A stretch of 64,000 nucleotides of DNA from Limnohabitans sp. (GTDB lineage Bacteria > Pseudomonadota > Gammaproteobacteria > Burkholderiales > Burkholderiaceae_C). Numbering within the stretch: the first letter of the stretch is position 1; each line of letters opens with the position of its first letter. The notes beneath the pieces were generated by a model. It did not search any database and was not told the DNA's origin. It worked only from the letters and a program-made list of their open reading frames with translations. Location: contig JAOATL010000024.1 of assembly GCA_030158125.1 (NCBI GenBank), positions 186,001 through 250,000 of the forward strand, written 5' to 3'. Positions 16,764 to 25,221 of this stretch are shown here, one piece after another. A program made the position numbers and the translations under genes.

Positions 16764-18004
16764 GGCGTTTCGCGTTCGCGAATCAAATGAACCGCTTTGC
16801 CATCGATCAACACTTCGGCTGCGCGGCCACGGGTGTTGTAGTTGCTGGCCATGCTCATGCAATACGCACCTGCTGACAAGACGGCCAAGGTGTCGCCCGC
16901 CTGAACGTTCAATTCTCGGTCGCGGCCAATCCAGTCACCACTTTCGCACACGGGACCCACCACGTCCACCAAGGTGGTGGCACCAGGGCGCGGCGCCACG
17001 GGCACGATGTGATGAAAGGCTTGGTACATGGCCGGACGCGGCAAGTCGTTCATGGCGGCATCAATGATGCAAAAGTTTTTTTGCTCGCCAGGCTTCATGA
17101 ACACCACATCGGTCAAGCACACGCCTGCATTGCCGACCAAAGAGCGGCCGGGCTCAATCATCAACTGCCGATCGCCGTAGCCACGTGCATCAAGCTTGGC
17201 CAACAACTGGTGCCACAACTGGTCGGCGGCAGGCGGTGTGTCGCCGTTGTAGTTGATGCCCAGACCGCCACCAAAGTCGATGTGGTGAATGGGTATGCCG
17301 GCGGCTTCGACTTCGGCCACCAAATCCAAAATGCGGTCCATCGCGTCCAGGTAGGGCGTGGCTTCTGTAATTTGCGAGCCGATGTGGCAATCAATGCCCA
17401 CCACTTTCAGGCCCGGCAGAGACGCTGCACGTTGGTAAGTTTGAAGCGCATGCTCGTGGGCCACGCCAAATTTGTTGCCCTTCAAGCCCGTGGAAATATA
17501 GGGGTGTGTCTTGGGGTCGACGTTGGGATTGACGCGCAGGCTGACTGGCGCACGCGTGTTGAGCGACAAAGCCACCTCGTTCAAAACTTCCAGCTCTGCG
17601 TCGCTTTCGACGTTGAAACAGCCGATGCCAAGCTGCAAAGCCTGTTTCATTTCTGCACGTGTTTTGCCCACGCCAGAAAAAATGATTTTGGCGGGTGTGC
17701 CACCAGCAGCCAAGACGCGCGCCAATTCGCCGCCCGAGACAATGTCAAAACCACAACCGGCTTGCGCAAACACTTGCAACACCGCCAAATTGGAGTTGGC
17801 TTTCATGGCATAGCAAATTTGTGCTTTGCGACCTGCGAAACCGCGCTGGTAGGCGGCCAAGGCAGACAACATGGCCGCTTTGGAATAGGCAAACACAGGC
17901 GTGCCAAATTGGCTTGCCACATCGGACAGGGCGACGCCCTCCATGTGCAAGGCCTCGCCTTGGTATGCAATGTGAGGTTGGCCGGGGAGTGCGTTGGCTG
18001 TCAT
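16727..18004 (-). CDS. lysA: Diaminopimelate decarboxylase
   Basis: A 425-residue fold-III PLP enzyme that decarboxylates meso-diaminopimelate to lysine, the last step of the pathway. The PLP lysine is in CYAMKANSN near residue 63. HIGSQI, the glycine-rich FGGGLGI and EPGRSLVGNAG bind the cofactor phosphate, and CESGDWIGRDR supplies the catalytic cysteine. Its start overlaps the stop of lptM by ATGA, so it is the second gene of an lptM-lysA unit, a widespread pairing. Its 3' end overlaps msrQ by 37 bases. Confidence 0.97.
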   Translation of the reverse strand: MTANALPGQPHIAYQGEALHMEGVALSDVASQFGTPVFAYSKAAMLSALAAYQRGFAGRKAQICYAMKANSNLAVLQVFAQAGCGFDIVSGGELARVLAAGGTPAKIIFSGVGKTRAEMKQALQLGIGCFNVESDAELEVLNEVALSLNTRAPVSLRVNPNVDPKTHPYISTGLKGNKFGVAHEHALQTYQRAASLPGLKVVGIDCHIGSQITEATPYLDAMDRILDLVAEVEAAGIPIHHIDFGGGLGINYNGDTPPAADQLWHQLLAKLDARGYGDRQLMIEPGRSLVGNAGVCLTDVVFMKPGEQKNFCIIDAAMNDLPRPAMYQAFHHIVPVAPRPGATTLVDVVGPVCESGDWIGRDRELNVQAGDTLAVLSAGAYCMSMASNYNTRGRAAEVLIDGKAVHLIRERETPQDTFQSERLVK

Positions 18005-18177
18005 GGTTCAGTTTTGGAAGGTGGCTGAGGCATCAAAGTTTGGAGCAGTGTGGCGCGGTCTGCCGCCAAGGGGTCTTGGGGGTGAACCAGAGGCCCTTTT
18101 TGGCCGCAGGCGCTCAAAGCCACCGCACAAACCCCAAGGATTTGACCAATGACTAAAATTCTCAAAACTTTGAACAT
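18001..18177 (-). CDS. lptM: Small lipoprotein LptM (YifL-like)
   Basis: A 58-residue lipoprotein from the ATG ending at 18177; longer in-frame starts would run into cyaY. The lipobox LSAC (Cys24) is followed by GQKGPLVHP, the conserved LptM/YifL motif. In E. coli LptM helps the LPS translocon LptD mature. It precedes lysA with a 4-base overlap. Its start codon is only 13 bases from that of divergent cyaY, so each gene's promoter must lie largely in the other's coding region. Confidence 0.9.
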   Translation of the reverse strand: MFKVLRILVIGQILGVCAVALSACGQKGPLVHPQDPLAADRATLLQTLMPQPPSKTEP

Positions 18178-18190
18178 GTCACGGATTGTA

Positions 18191-18514
18191 ATGACCGACC
18201 TCGAATTTCTGGATACCGCTGAAAGCCTTTTGTCACGCATTGAGGCCAGTTGCGATCGCATCAACGACGAAACCGATGCCGACATCGACAATCAGCGCGT
18301 GGGTGGCATGATCACCATCAGTTTCAGCAACCGCAGCCAAATCATTGTGAATTTGCAAAAACCGCTGCATGAAGTTTGGCTGGCCGCCAAATCGGGCGGC
18401 TACCACTACAAGTTCAAAGACGGCCAATGGCAGGACACCAAGGGTGCGGGTGAGTTCTTTGAAAACCTCTCGCGCTTTGCGTCCCAACAATCAGGCGTGG
18501 CGTTGGGCTTCTAA
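18191..18514 (+). CDS. cyaY: Frataxin homologue CyaY
   Basis: A 107-residue protein from the ATG at 18191 ([18 protein letters not shown]). The acidic first helix continues with [23 protein letters not shown], and [27 protein letters not shown] is the frataxin beta-sheet with its conserved tryptophan. CyaY binds iron and modulates iron-sulfur cluster assembly by IscS. An ATG at 18149 would give 14 extra residues that overlap lptM and do not resemble the family, so I reject it. Divergence from lptM-lysA is a conserved arrangement. Confidence 0.95.
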   Translation: MTDLEFLDTAESLLSRIEASCDRINDETDADIDNQRVGGMITISFSNRSQIIVNLQKPLHEVWLAAKSGGYHYKFKDGQWQDTKGAGEFFENLSRFASQQSGVALGF

Positions 18515-18547
18515 CCCTTTTGGGCCCATTCTTGACCCGTTGCTGAT

Positions 18548-20914
18548 CTAGTTTCGGAACAAGTCCAAAATTCGTTTGCGCTCGTCGGCTTCAGGCAGCG
18601 CACCGCCTTTGTCATTGCCAAGCCCCAGGCTGGTCACGCCGCCACCTTTGGCGTATTCATCAAAGTACCATTCACCGTTGACATTCAGCACGCCTTCAGG
18701 TGCCGTGGCATCCGCCACCGGCAAGGTTTTGAGGGCTGTGTCCATGAAGCTGATCCACACCGGCAAGCTTAAGCCTCCCCCTGTTTCTCGATCGCCCAAT
18801 TTACGAGGTGTGTCATAACCAATCCACACCACCGCGGCCAAATTGCGGTGATAGCCTGCAAACCAGGCGTCCATTGAGTCGTTGGTGGTGCCCGTTTTGC
18901 CATAGATGTCGTCACGCTTTAAGGCGACGCGGGCTTTGGCCGCCGTGCCGGAGCGGGTGACCTCTTGCAGCAAACTGGTCATGACAAAAGCGTTGCGCGG
19001 TGAAATGGCACGACTGCTTTCGTCCACTGGCACGGGCGGGCTGTCGACCAAGATTTTGCCCTTGTGATCGGTGATGCGCGAGATCATGTGCGGTTGAACG
19101 CGCAGGCCACCGTTGGCGAACACAGAGTAGCCAGTGGCCATTTGCATGGGCGTCACAGAGCCCGCGCCCAAAGCCATGGTGAGGTAGGCCGGATGTTTGT
19201 CTTCGTCAAAGCCAAATTTGGTGACCCACTCTTGCGCATTGCGTGTGCCAACAGCTTGCAAGATGCGAATGGAAATCATGTTTTTCGATTTGGCCAAACC
19301 TTTGCGAATGCTCATGGGGCCTTCGAAGGTGCCGTCGTAGTTTTTGGGCTCCCAAGGTTGCCCCCCTGTCACACCGGCGTCAAAGAACAACGGAGCGTCG
19401 TTCACCACCGTGGCCGGCGTAAAGCCTTTTTCCAAAGCGGCAGAGTAAATGAAGGGTTTGAAGCTAGAGCCGGGTTGGCGCCATGCTTGAATCACGTGGT
19501 TGAATTTGTTTTTCGCAAAATCAAATCCACCGACCAATGCGCGCACAGAACCATCTTGTGGGTTGATGGCCACAAAGGCGCCTTCGACTTCTGGCAGTTG
19601 TGTAATTTCCCATGTGCCTTTGGGTGTTTGCACCACGCGGATCACGGCGCCGCGCTTGATCTTGATGTTGGGCCCCGCTTTGTCTGACAAGCCCGATTGA
19701 GCTGGTTTCAAGCCTTCGCCTGTGATTTCAAGTTGCTCGGCATTTTGGCGAACAGCCACAATCTTTTTGGGTGTGGCTTCCAGTACCACCGCCGACATGA
19801 CATCGCCATTGTCGGGGTGGTCGTCCAGCACATCGTCAATGGCATCTTCCAACTCTTTGGCCGAGGTGGGCAGGTCGATGAACTTTTCAGGTCCACGGTA
19901 GACCTGGCGGCGTTCAAAGTCCATGATGCCTTGGCGCAGTGCTTTGTATGCTGCCGTTTGTTCAGTCGATTGCAATGTGGTGTAAACGTTCAAGCCGCGC
20001 GTGTAAGTTTCTTGGCCGTATTGGGCAAACATGAGTTGCCTGACGGTTTCGGCCACGTACTCGGCATGGATGCGATTTTTGTCATGCGTGGCGCGAATCT
20101 TCAACGGTTCTGCTTTGGCTTCTTGCGCTTGTTTGGCGGTGATAAAACCGTTCTCTTCCATGCGCTCAATGATGTAGAGCTGACGGGAACGTGCGCGCTT
20201 GGGGTTGCTGATGGGGTTGTAGGCAGAAGGGGCTTTGGGCAAACCGGCCAGCATGGCGGCTTCGGCAATGCTGATGTCTTTCAGAGATTTGCCAAAGTAA
20301 GTTTCGGCCGCTGACGCAAAGCCATAAGCCCGATTGCCCAAGAAGATTTGATTCATGTAGATCTCAAGAATCTGATCTTTGCTTAGCAAGTGCTCCAGCT
20401 TAAAGGTGAGCAATACTTCGTAAATCTTGCGGGTGTAGGTTTTCTCTGTGGACAGGTACACGTTGCGTGCCACTTGCATGGTGATGGTGGAAGCGCCTTG
20501 ACTTTTGCGTTTGCCCAAGTTGGCAATGCCCGCGCGAATCAAACCCAAATAGTCCAAACCACCGTGTTGGTAAAAACGTGCATCTTCAATGGACAGCACG
20601 GCGTCTTTCATGACTTGAGGAATTTCTTGAATGGGCGTGAGATTGCGTCGTTCTTCACCAAATTCACCCATGAGTGCGCCATCGGCGGTGTAAATGCGCA
20701 AGGGCAATTTGGGGCGATATTCGGCCAAGTCAGAGGTGTCGGGCAGTTGCGGATAGGCCATCACCATGGCCACCCCGATCACCATCAACAAGGACAAGAA
20801 GCCTGCAGCCACCAATCCTGCGGCCCATAGGCAAACGCGCAAGGCCCAATGCAGGCGCGGTGACTCGATCAGATCGAGTTGTTGGGAGGCAGAGGCGTTG
20901 CTTTTTTTGGACAT
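18548..20914 (-). CDS. ponA: Penicillin-binding protein 1A (bifunctional peptidoglycan synthase)
   Basis: 788 residues from the ATG ending at 20914; a longer open frame to 21100 lacks family similarity in its first 62 residues. A short cytoplasmic tail and one transmembrane segment (AAGFLSLLMVIGVAMVMAYP) lead to the GT51 glycosyltransferase, with catalytic SIEDARFYQHGGLD, GASTITMQVARN and LEHLLSKDQILEIYMN. The transpeptidase has SSFK in RQPGSSFKPFIYSAAL and the KTGTT motif. It polymerises and cross-links peptidoglycan in the periplasm. It is divergent from the pil/com-like operon, as ponA is in many gamma- and betaproteobacteria. Confidence 0.97.
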   Translation of the reverse strand: MSKKSNASASQQLDLIESPRLHWALRVCLWAAGLVAAGFLSLLMVIGVAMVMAYPQLPDTSDLAEYRPKLPLRIYTADGALMGEFGEERRNLTPIQEIPQVMKDAVLSIEDARFYQHGGLDYLGLIRAGIANLGKRKSQGASTITMQVARNVYLSTEKTYTRKIYEVLLTFKLEHLLSKDQILEIYMNQIFLGNRAYGFASAAETYFGKSLKDISIAEAAMLAGLPKAPSAYNPISNPKRARSRQLYIIERMEENGFITAKQAQEAKAEPLKIRATHDKNRIHAEYVAETVRQLMFAQYGQETYTRGLNVYTTLQSTEQTAAYKALRQGIMDFERRQVYRGPEKFIDLPTSAKELEDAIDDVLDDHPDNGDVMSAVVLEATPKKIVAVRQNAEQLEITGEGLKPAQSGLSDKAGPNIKIKRGAVIRVVQTPKGTWEITQLPEVEGAFVAINPQDGSVRALVGGFDFAKNKFNHVIQAWRQPGSSFKPFIYSAALEKGFTPATVVNDAPLFFDAGVTGGQPWEPKNYDGTFEGPMSIRKGLAKSKNMISIRILQAVGTRNAQEWVTKFGFDEDKHPAYLTMALGAGSVTPMQMATGYSVFANGGLRVQPHMISRITDHKGKILVDSPPVPVDESSRAISPRNAFVMTSLLQEVTRSGTAAKARVALKRDDIYGKTGTTNDSMDAWFAGYHRNLAAVVWIGYDTPRKLGDRETGGGLSLPVWISFMDTALKTLPVADATAPEGVLNVNGEWYFDEYAKGGGVTSLGLGNDKGGALPEADERKRILDLFRN

Positions 20915-20942
20915 GTTGAAGGCGGAAAAAACCGCTGACCGC

Positions 20943-20948
20943 ATTATA
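20943..20948 (-). promoter_or_regulatory. Probable -10 element of ponA
   Basis: On the minus strand TATAAT (20948-20943), a perfect -10 hexamer, lies 28 bases upstream of the ponA start codon. No convincing -35 is seen at 16-18 bases, so the promoter may depend on the -10 region or an activator. Confidence 0.5.
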
Positions 20949-21081
20949 AAAACTGCAGGGCAGATGGCGGAATTTGAATGTTGCGCAAAGCAACTGGAAT
21001 GGCGGGAATTGTAGTCTTTTCGGGCCTTGGTCAGGGGTGCAATGGGAGATTGCCGCAACCTCTGAAAGCCTTGCTTTGTAC

Positions 21082-21753
21082 ATGACGTCCTTCTTTTCAC
21101 GGCCTACCGTTCCGCGGTGGGGTATTTATTCGCACTCGCAACTTCCAAACTTGTTCAGTGTGGTGGCGGTCAAAGACCACCAAATGCGCTGCCAAACTGG
21201 CATGGGTTTGGCGTTGCAGGTTTCTGCCGTGATTCAAAACTGCCAAGCTGCATGGCCTCTATGGGCGCGCCGGCAGCGGGCCAAACCTCAAACCATGCCA
21301 GCCGCTTGGGTCATGCCCGATACAGAACTCTCAAGTTTTGACCTGGCGTGCTCACCCGCTTGGGGGCCACAAGACACAGAAGCTGAGTGCCAATTGGAAG
21401 CCAGTGCGCGCATGCAATTGTCTGCAGAGCAAGTGGCATTCAATTACGCGGTTCATCGATTGCCCGGTGGCGCGATGCAGGCTCGGGTTTGGGCCTGTCA
21501 CTTAACAGTGCTCACCTCGCAGGCCGCGCAACTGCAAGACTTGGGTTTGCAACTGCAAGTCACAACATCGCGCAAGGAAGCGTCTGGCATGAACGTGTTT
21601 TTGGGCGTCACACGCCAGAGCCTGCAAGACTTGCACAAACGCATTGAAGGGCAGGTGGCGCAATGTTTCGTCCAAGGTTCGGCTCAAAATTCGGTCCAAG
21701 ATTTGTCACAAGATTTGCCACAAGGCTCGCAACAAGAGGCAATCCCATGTTGA
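21082..21753 (+). CDS. pilM: PilM/ComA-like type IV pilus (DNA uptake) assembly protein, short form
   Basis: About 223 residues from the ATG at 21082. It occupies the pilM/comA/hofM place, divergent from ponA and followed by pilN-, pilO/P- and pilQ-like genes. The N-terminus FSRPTVPRWGIYSHSQLPNLFSVV weakly recalls PilM, but the protein is much shorter than the roughly 350 residues of PilM and I see no clear actin-like nucleotide-binding motifs. AEQVAFNYAVHR and LQDLGLQLQVTT fit the region preceding the second actin-like subdomain. The C-terminus is Gln- and Ser-rich and looks disordered. Function is assigned mainly from position. Confidence 0.6.
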   Translation: MTSFFSRPTVPRWGIYSHSQLPNLFSVVAVKDHQMRCQTGMGLALQVSAVIQNCQAAWPLWARRQRAKPQTMPAAWVMPDTELSSFDLACSPAWGPQDTEAECQLEASARMQLSAEQVAFNYAVHRLPGGAMQARVWACHLTVLTSQAAQLQDLGLQLQVTTSRKEASGMNVFLGVTRQSLQDLHKRIEGQVAQCFVQGSAQNSVQDLSQDLPQGSQQEAIPC

Positions 21754-22334
21754 ATTTGATGCCGCCACCGGCCACGGGTCATCCCATCATGCGCCGTGAC
21801 ATCCAATGGCCCATGGCCCTTGGCTTGCTGCTGGGTTTGCTGTACCCAATGGCGCAAGAAATGGAGGCCAGCAAGGCCCTTTCAAGTGATCGCTCAATCA
21901 CTGCATCCAATTCACAGTTGGCCTTGGCTTCCTCTGTGGCCGTGTCGCCAGCCGCGCAAGCTGAGGCGCAAGAAGCCTTGAGTTTGAGGCGGGCCAGTCT
22001 GACATTTTTAGAACGTCGTCAGGCACAAAGAGACGACGTCACGGAAGTGCAAGAAATTTGGCTGTTGAGTCGTTTGGGCAGTTCGCAAGCCGCGGTCAAA
22101 TTGCAAGCGCAGCAATGGCAGATGGGGCAATTCAGCTGGGAAGGGGTTGCCGCGCACTCGGGCCATCTTGATACGTTGTTGCACCGTCTCAACCGATTTT
22201 CGCGTTGGGCGGAGGCGCCAGTTTTGGTGCGCCTGCAGCCAGAAACAACTGTGCAAAATTTGGGCAGCAGCGTCACGGGTTTGACCTTTCAGTTGCAAGC
22301 ATCGGTTCATTCACAACCAGGCCGGGGCTCATGA
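21747..22334 (+). CDS. pilN: PilN/ComB-like type IV pilus assembly protein
   Basis: 195 residues from an ATG overlapping the previous stop (21747-21753). MLNLMPPP is reminiscent of the conserved NLLPWR start of PilN, which docks onto PilM. One transmembrane helix (WPMALGLLLGLLYPMAQ, residues about 21-37) is followed by a helical stretch (SLRRASLTFLERRQAQRDDVTEV) and an alpha/beta domain ending LTFQLQASV. This is the layout of PilN, though diverged. It overlaps the next gene by ATGA. Confidence 0.6.
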   Translation: MLNLMPPPATGHPIMRRDIQWPMALGLLLGLLYPMAQEMEASKALSSDRSITASNSQLALASSVAVSPAAQAEAQEALSLRRASLTFLERRQAQRDDVTEVQEIWLLSRLGSSQAAVKLQAQQWQMGQFSWEGVAAHSGHLDTLLHRLNRFSRWAEAPVLVRLQPETTVQNLGSSVTGLTFQLQASVHSQPGRGS

Positions 22335-23329
22335 TGACAAGCACTGCATGGACTTGGACCCAAGCCCAGCTGGCGCGTGCTTGCCATGCGCACATGCCTG
22401 TGCTGTGGGTGCATTGGCAAAACCACACCTTGTTTGCTTCGCCGTTTGCGCGTGCAGGGAGAGCCTTGGCTTTGTCCGTGGCGACAAGTGGGGCGTTGGT
22501 GTTGTTGTGGCAAAGCTTGGCGGGTTGGGCCGCTTTGCCCTCTAGCCGGTGGGCTCAGCGCCAGCTTCAGGTCCGGGTCCAGACACGCCAAGAGGTTGAA
22601 CAACAGGCCCAAGCGGTGGGCGCGCTGGCCGCCATGCAAAGGCTGCGGCAAGTCGCGCTAGACCAGCAGGCTCAAATAGATGAGCAGGTTTTGGCATGGC
22701 CTAATTCCGCGCTGCGTTTGTCCTTGCTCAACCAAATGCAGCAAATGGCGCAGCAAAGGGGCTTGCACGTGCGCCATTTAAGGTCACTGCACGAGCCTGC
22801 GCAGCATGGCTACGAGGGCAGTGCCGTTCATTTCAGTGTGCTTGGCACAGAATGGGCCGTCCACGCCTACTGGCAGGCGCTTCAGCAACTGCTCCAAAAC
22901 GGCGCCTGGACTTCCTGGGCCATTCGCTTACAACCCGACGGACAGTACAGTTTTGAAGGTCATTTGGCGCTGCTGTGGGATGCGCAAGATGCCATCACCG
23001 ACACGGGCGTTGCTTTGCAGTGGCACGCCAGTGTCGCGGCTTCAGCAGCCGCGCAGCCTGTGGCTGTGCCGGTCCATGCGCATGTGCTGTCCGATCAAAG
23101 CCAAGCGCAAATGCGGGTGGTGGGGGCGGCGCAATCGACCCTGCCCGGCAATCCCGAAACCGCTTGGACCTGGATTCGGTCAGGCACAAGCGTGCATTTG
23201 GTTCGCCCAGGACAGCTCTTGGGCAAGGAGCACAGCAAGGTGGGATTCACAGATGCCCTTGGACTTCGGCTCAGTGCTGGCGCGGGCCAAGCAGATTCGC
23301 AGTTGGGCTGGGAGGTGGTGAAGCCATGA
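22331..23329 (+). CDS. PilO-like protein with apparent PilP-like C-terminal domain (fusion)
   Basis: 332 residues from the ATG at 22331 that overlaps the pilN stop. Residues 1-220 have the PilO layout: a cytoplasmic N-terminus, one transmembrane helix (ALALSVATSGALVLLWQSLAGWAAL), a glutamine-rich coiled coil (about 75-115), and an alpha/beta domain. The last 65 residues (TAWTWIRSGTSVHLVRPGQLLGKEHSKVGF...) resemble the PilP beta domain that binds the secretin. No separate pilP gene lies between this and the secretin gene, so PilO and PilP appear fused. PilP's usual lipoprotein signal is absent. The fusion call is inference from motif likeness and gene order. Confidence 0.55.
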   Translation: MMTSTAWTWTQAQLARACHAHMPVLWVHWQNHTLFASPFARAGRALALSVATSGALVLLWQSLAGWAALPSSRWAQRQLQVRVQTRQEVEQQAQAVGALAAMQRLRQVALDQQAQIDEQVLAWPNSALRLSLLNQMQQMAQQRGLHVRHLRSLHEPAQHGYEGSAVHFSVLGTEWAVHAYWQALQQLLQNGAWTSWAIRLQPDGQYSFEGHLALLWDAQDAITDTGVALQWHASVAASAAAQPVAVPVHAHVLSDQSQAQMRVVGAAQSTLPGNPETAWTWIRSGTSVHLVRPGQLLGKEHSKVGFTDALGLRLSAGAGQADSQLGWEVVKP

Positions 23330-24666
23330 GACACGCCTCTTTTTGGACCGTTTGTGCATGGATGCTGGTGGCCAACGGGCCAGTGCAAGCCGCCGATGAG
23401 AAGCTGAAATGGACCTTTCAGAACATAGAAGTCAAAGCCTTGCTGCAATCTTTGGCCGAAATCGGTCAGCACAATTTGATTGTGGCCGATGGGGTCACAG
23501 GACCGATCAGCCTGCATTTGAAAGACATGACGTGGCGCGAAGCATTGAACGTGGTGGTGCAGTCGAAAGGTCTGGTGGTCACAGACCAACAGGGTGTGTT
23601 GTGGATCAGTGCGCGCAGCGATGCCTCTGAGGGTTTGCAAGCATTGGCCATCTCCTTGAAGTACGCCAAGGCCGCTGACATTGCGCAGCGCTTGCAGTCA
23701 GCCAGTGCCGGTGTGGTGGGGCAGCGCTGGCTCAGTGCCCGGGGCACCGTCATGGCCGAGCCTAGAACCAACCAGTTGTTTTTTTTGGACACACCGACAG
23801 CGCTGAAACAAATCAAAGATGTCATTCAATGGCTCGATATTCCGGTTCGTCAAGTGATGATCGAGGCGCAAATCGTGGAAGCTGAAGAGCAGTTTGGTAA
23901 ATCTTTGGGCGTGCGATTGGGCGGTGCATTTGCCAGCAATTTTGCAGCGCCTTTTGCAGCCACGGCCAAACCCGTCCAAATGGCTTTGGGCGGTCAGGGC
24001 TTGGCGGGAGGTGGCGGCATCCAACCCAGTTATTGGCTCAATTTACCCGCTGGCCCGGCCGGTCAGGCACTTTACCCGCCCGCCAGTTTTGCCGTGTCAC
24101 TGTTCAATGCGGCCGCCAATCAGTTCTTGAATTTGGAAATTTCAGCCTTGGAGGCGGATGGTAAGGGCAAGGTCATTGCCAGCCCGCGGGTGGTTACCGC
24201 CGACCAAACCAAGGCCTTGATCGAACAAGGCACCGAGCTGCCTTATCAAGTCAGCAATGGCAACGGCGCGGCGTCCATCGCCTTTCGCAAAGCCAACTTG
24301 AAACTGGAAGTCACCCCTCAAATTACCCCAGAAGGGGCGGTGGTCTTGGAGTTGGACATCGCCAAAGACAGTGTCGGGCAAGTCACTAGCGCGGGCTATG
24401 CCATCAATACCAAGCATGTCAAAACCCAGGTCTTGGTGGACAACGGTGGAACAGTGGTCATTGGCGGTATTTTGGAGTCGGCAGACAAACAAGATGAAGC
24501 CCGTGTGCCCGGCTTGGCCAGCTTGCCAGGCATTGGCCACCTGTTTCAAAGTGAGCAGTTGACGCAGCGTAAAACAGAACTTCTCATCTTCGTCACCCCC
24601 AGGGTTTTGGCCGAAACCGTGCCCCGTGCCGCCTCGAATACACTTAGGGCCTCTAACGTACCTTGA
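23326..24666 (+). CDS. pilQ: Type IV pilus/competence secretin, PilQ/ComE/HofQ-like (short)
   Basis: 446 residues from the ATG at 23326 overlapping the previous stop. A signal peptide (WTVCAWMLVANGPVQA) precedes an STN/N0 domain (WTFQNIEVKALLQSLAEIG, residues about 28-95), an N1 repeat (ISLKYAKAADIAQRLQSA) and the secretin pore domain (MIEAQIVEAEEQFGKSLGVRLGG to GGTVVIGGIL). The pore signature VIASPRVVTADQTKALIEQG is intact. It lacks the peptidoglycan-binding AMIN domains and is much shorter than the roughly 700 residues of true PilQ, so it resembles ComE of Haemophilus or HofQ, the outer-membrane channel for DNA uptake. Confidence 0.88.
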   Translation: MRHASFWTVCAWMLVANGPVQAADEKLKWTFQNIEVKALLQSLAEIGQHNLIVADGVTGPISLHLKDMTWREALNVVVQSKGLVVTDQQGVLWISARSDASEGLQALAISLKYAKAADIAQRLQSASAGVVGQRWLSARGTVMAEPRTNQLFFLDTPTALKQIKDVIQWLDIPVRQVMIEAQIVEAEEQFGKSLGVRLGGAFASNFAAPFAATAKPVQMALGGQGLAGGGGIQPSYWLNLPAGPAGQALYPPASFAVSLFNAAANQFLNLEISALEADGKGKVIASPRVVTADQTKALIEQGTELPYQVSNGNGAASIAFRKANLKLEVTPQITPEGAVVLELDIAKDSVGQVTSAGYAINTKHVKTQVLVDNGGTVVIGGILESADKQDEARVPGLASLPGIGHLFQSEQLTQRKTELLIFVTPRVLAETVPRAASNTLRASNVP

Positions 24667-24676
24667 ATTTCTTCTT

Positions 24677-25213
24677 TTGCTCATTATTTTTGTTGGCCTC
24701 CCGGGATCTGGCAAAACGACCATCGGCAGACAGATGGGGCGTCGCTTGGGCCTGCCTTTTTTAGACTCAGACATCGTCATCGAGCAGCGTTTGGGCTGCT
24801 CCATTCGCGAGTTTTTTGATCGAGAGGGCGAAGAGCGCTTTCGCGACATTGAGCAAAGTGTCATAGACGATTTAAGCAAACACCACCACGGCGTGTTGTC
24901 CACCGGTGGTGGTTCGGTGTTGCGTGAGGCCAATCGCCAGCATTTGCGAGCACGTGGCAAAGTTGTTTATTTGCGTTCTTCACCCGAAGAAGTGTTTCGC
25001 CGGCTGAAACACGATTTGCAAAGACCGCTGTTGCAAGTCAATGACCCGCTTGAAAAATTGCGCACCTTGTACCAAGCGCGTGATCCCTTGTACCGCGAAA
25101 CGGCCCACTATGTCTTTGACACAGGCCGTCCCAGCATCAACAAATTGCTCAACAGCATCATTGGCGAGTTAGACCTTCAGGGTTTTGACACCCACACCTC
25201 ACATCATCCTTGA
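24677..25213 (+). CDS. aroK: Shikimate kinase
   Basis: About 178 residues if started at TTG 24677, giving [21 protein letters not shown], the usual shikimate kinase N-terminus; no ATG is available nearby. A GTG at 24626 would overlap pilQ and add 17 residues. The Walker A motif GLPGSGKTT, the shikimate-binding DSD and [14 protein letters not shown], and STGGGSVLR are all present. It phosphorylates shikimate in the aromatic amino acid pathway. It stands between the secretin gene and aroB, as in E. coli hofQ-aroK-aroB. No Shine-Dalgarno is visible, so translational coupling to pilQ is likely. Confidence 0.93.
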   Translation: MLIIFVGLPGSGKTTIGRQMGRRLGLPFLDSDIVIEQRLGCSIREFFDREGEERFRDIEQSVIDDLSKHHHGVLSTGGGSVLREANRQHLRARGKVVYLRSSPEEVFRRLKHDLQRPLLQVNDPLEKLRTLYQARDPLYRETAHYVFDTGRPSINKLLNSIIGELDLQGFDTHTSHHP

Positions 25214-25221
25214 CGCAGTTT

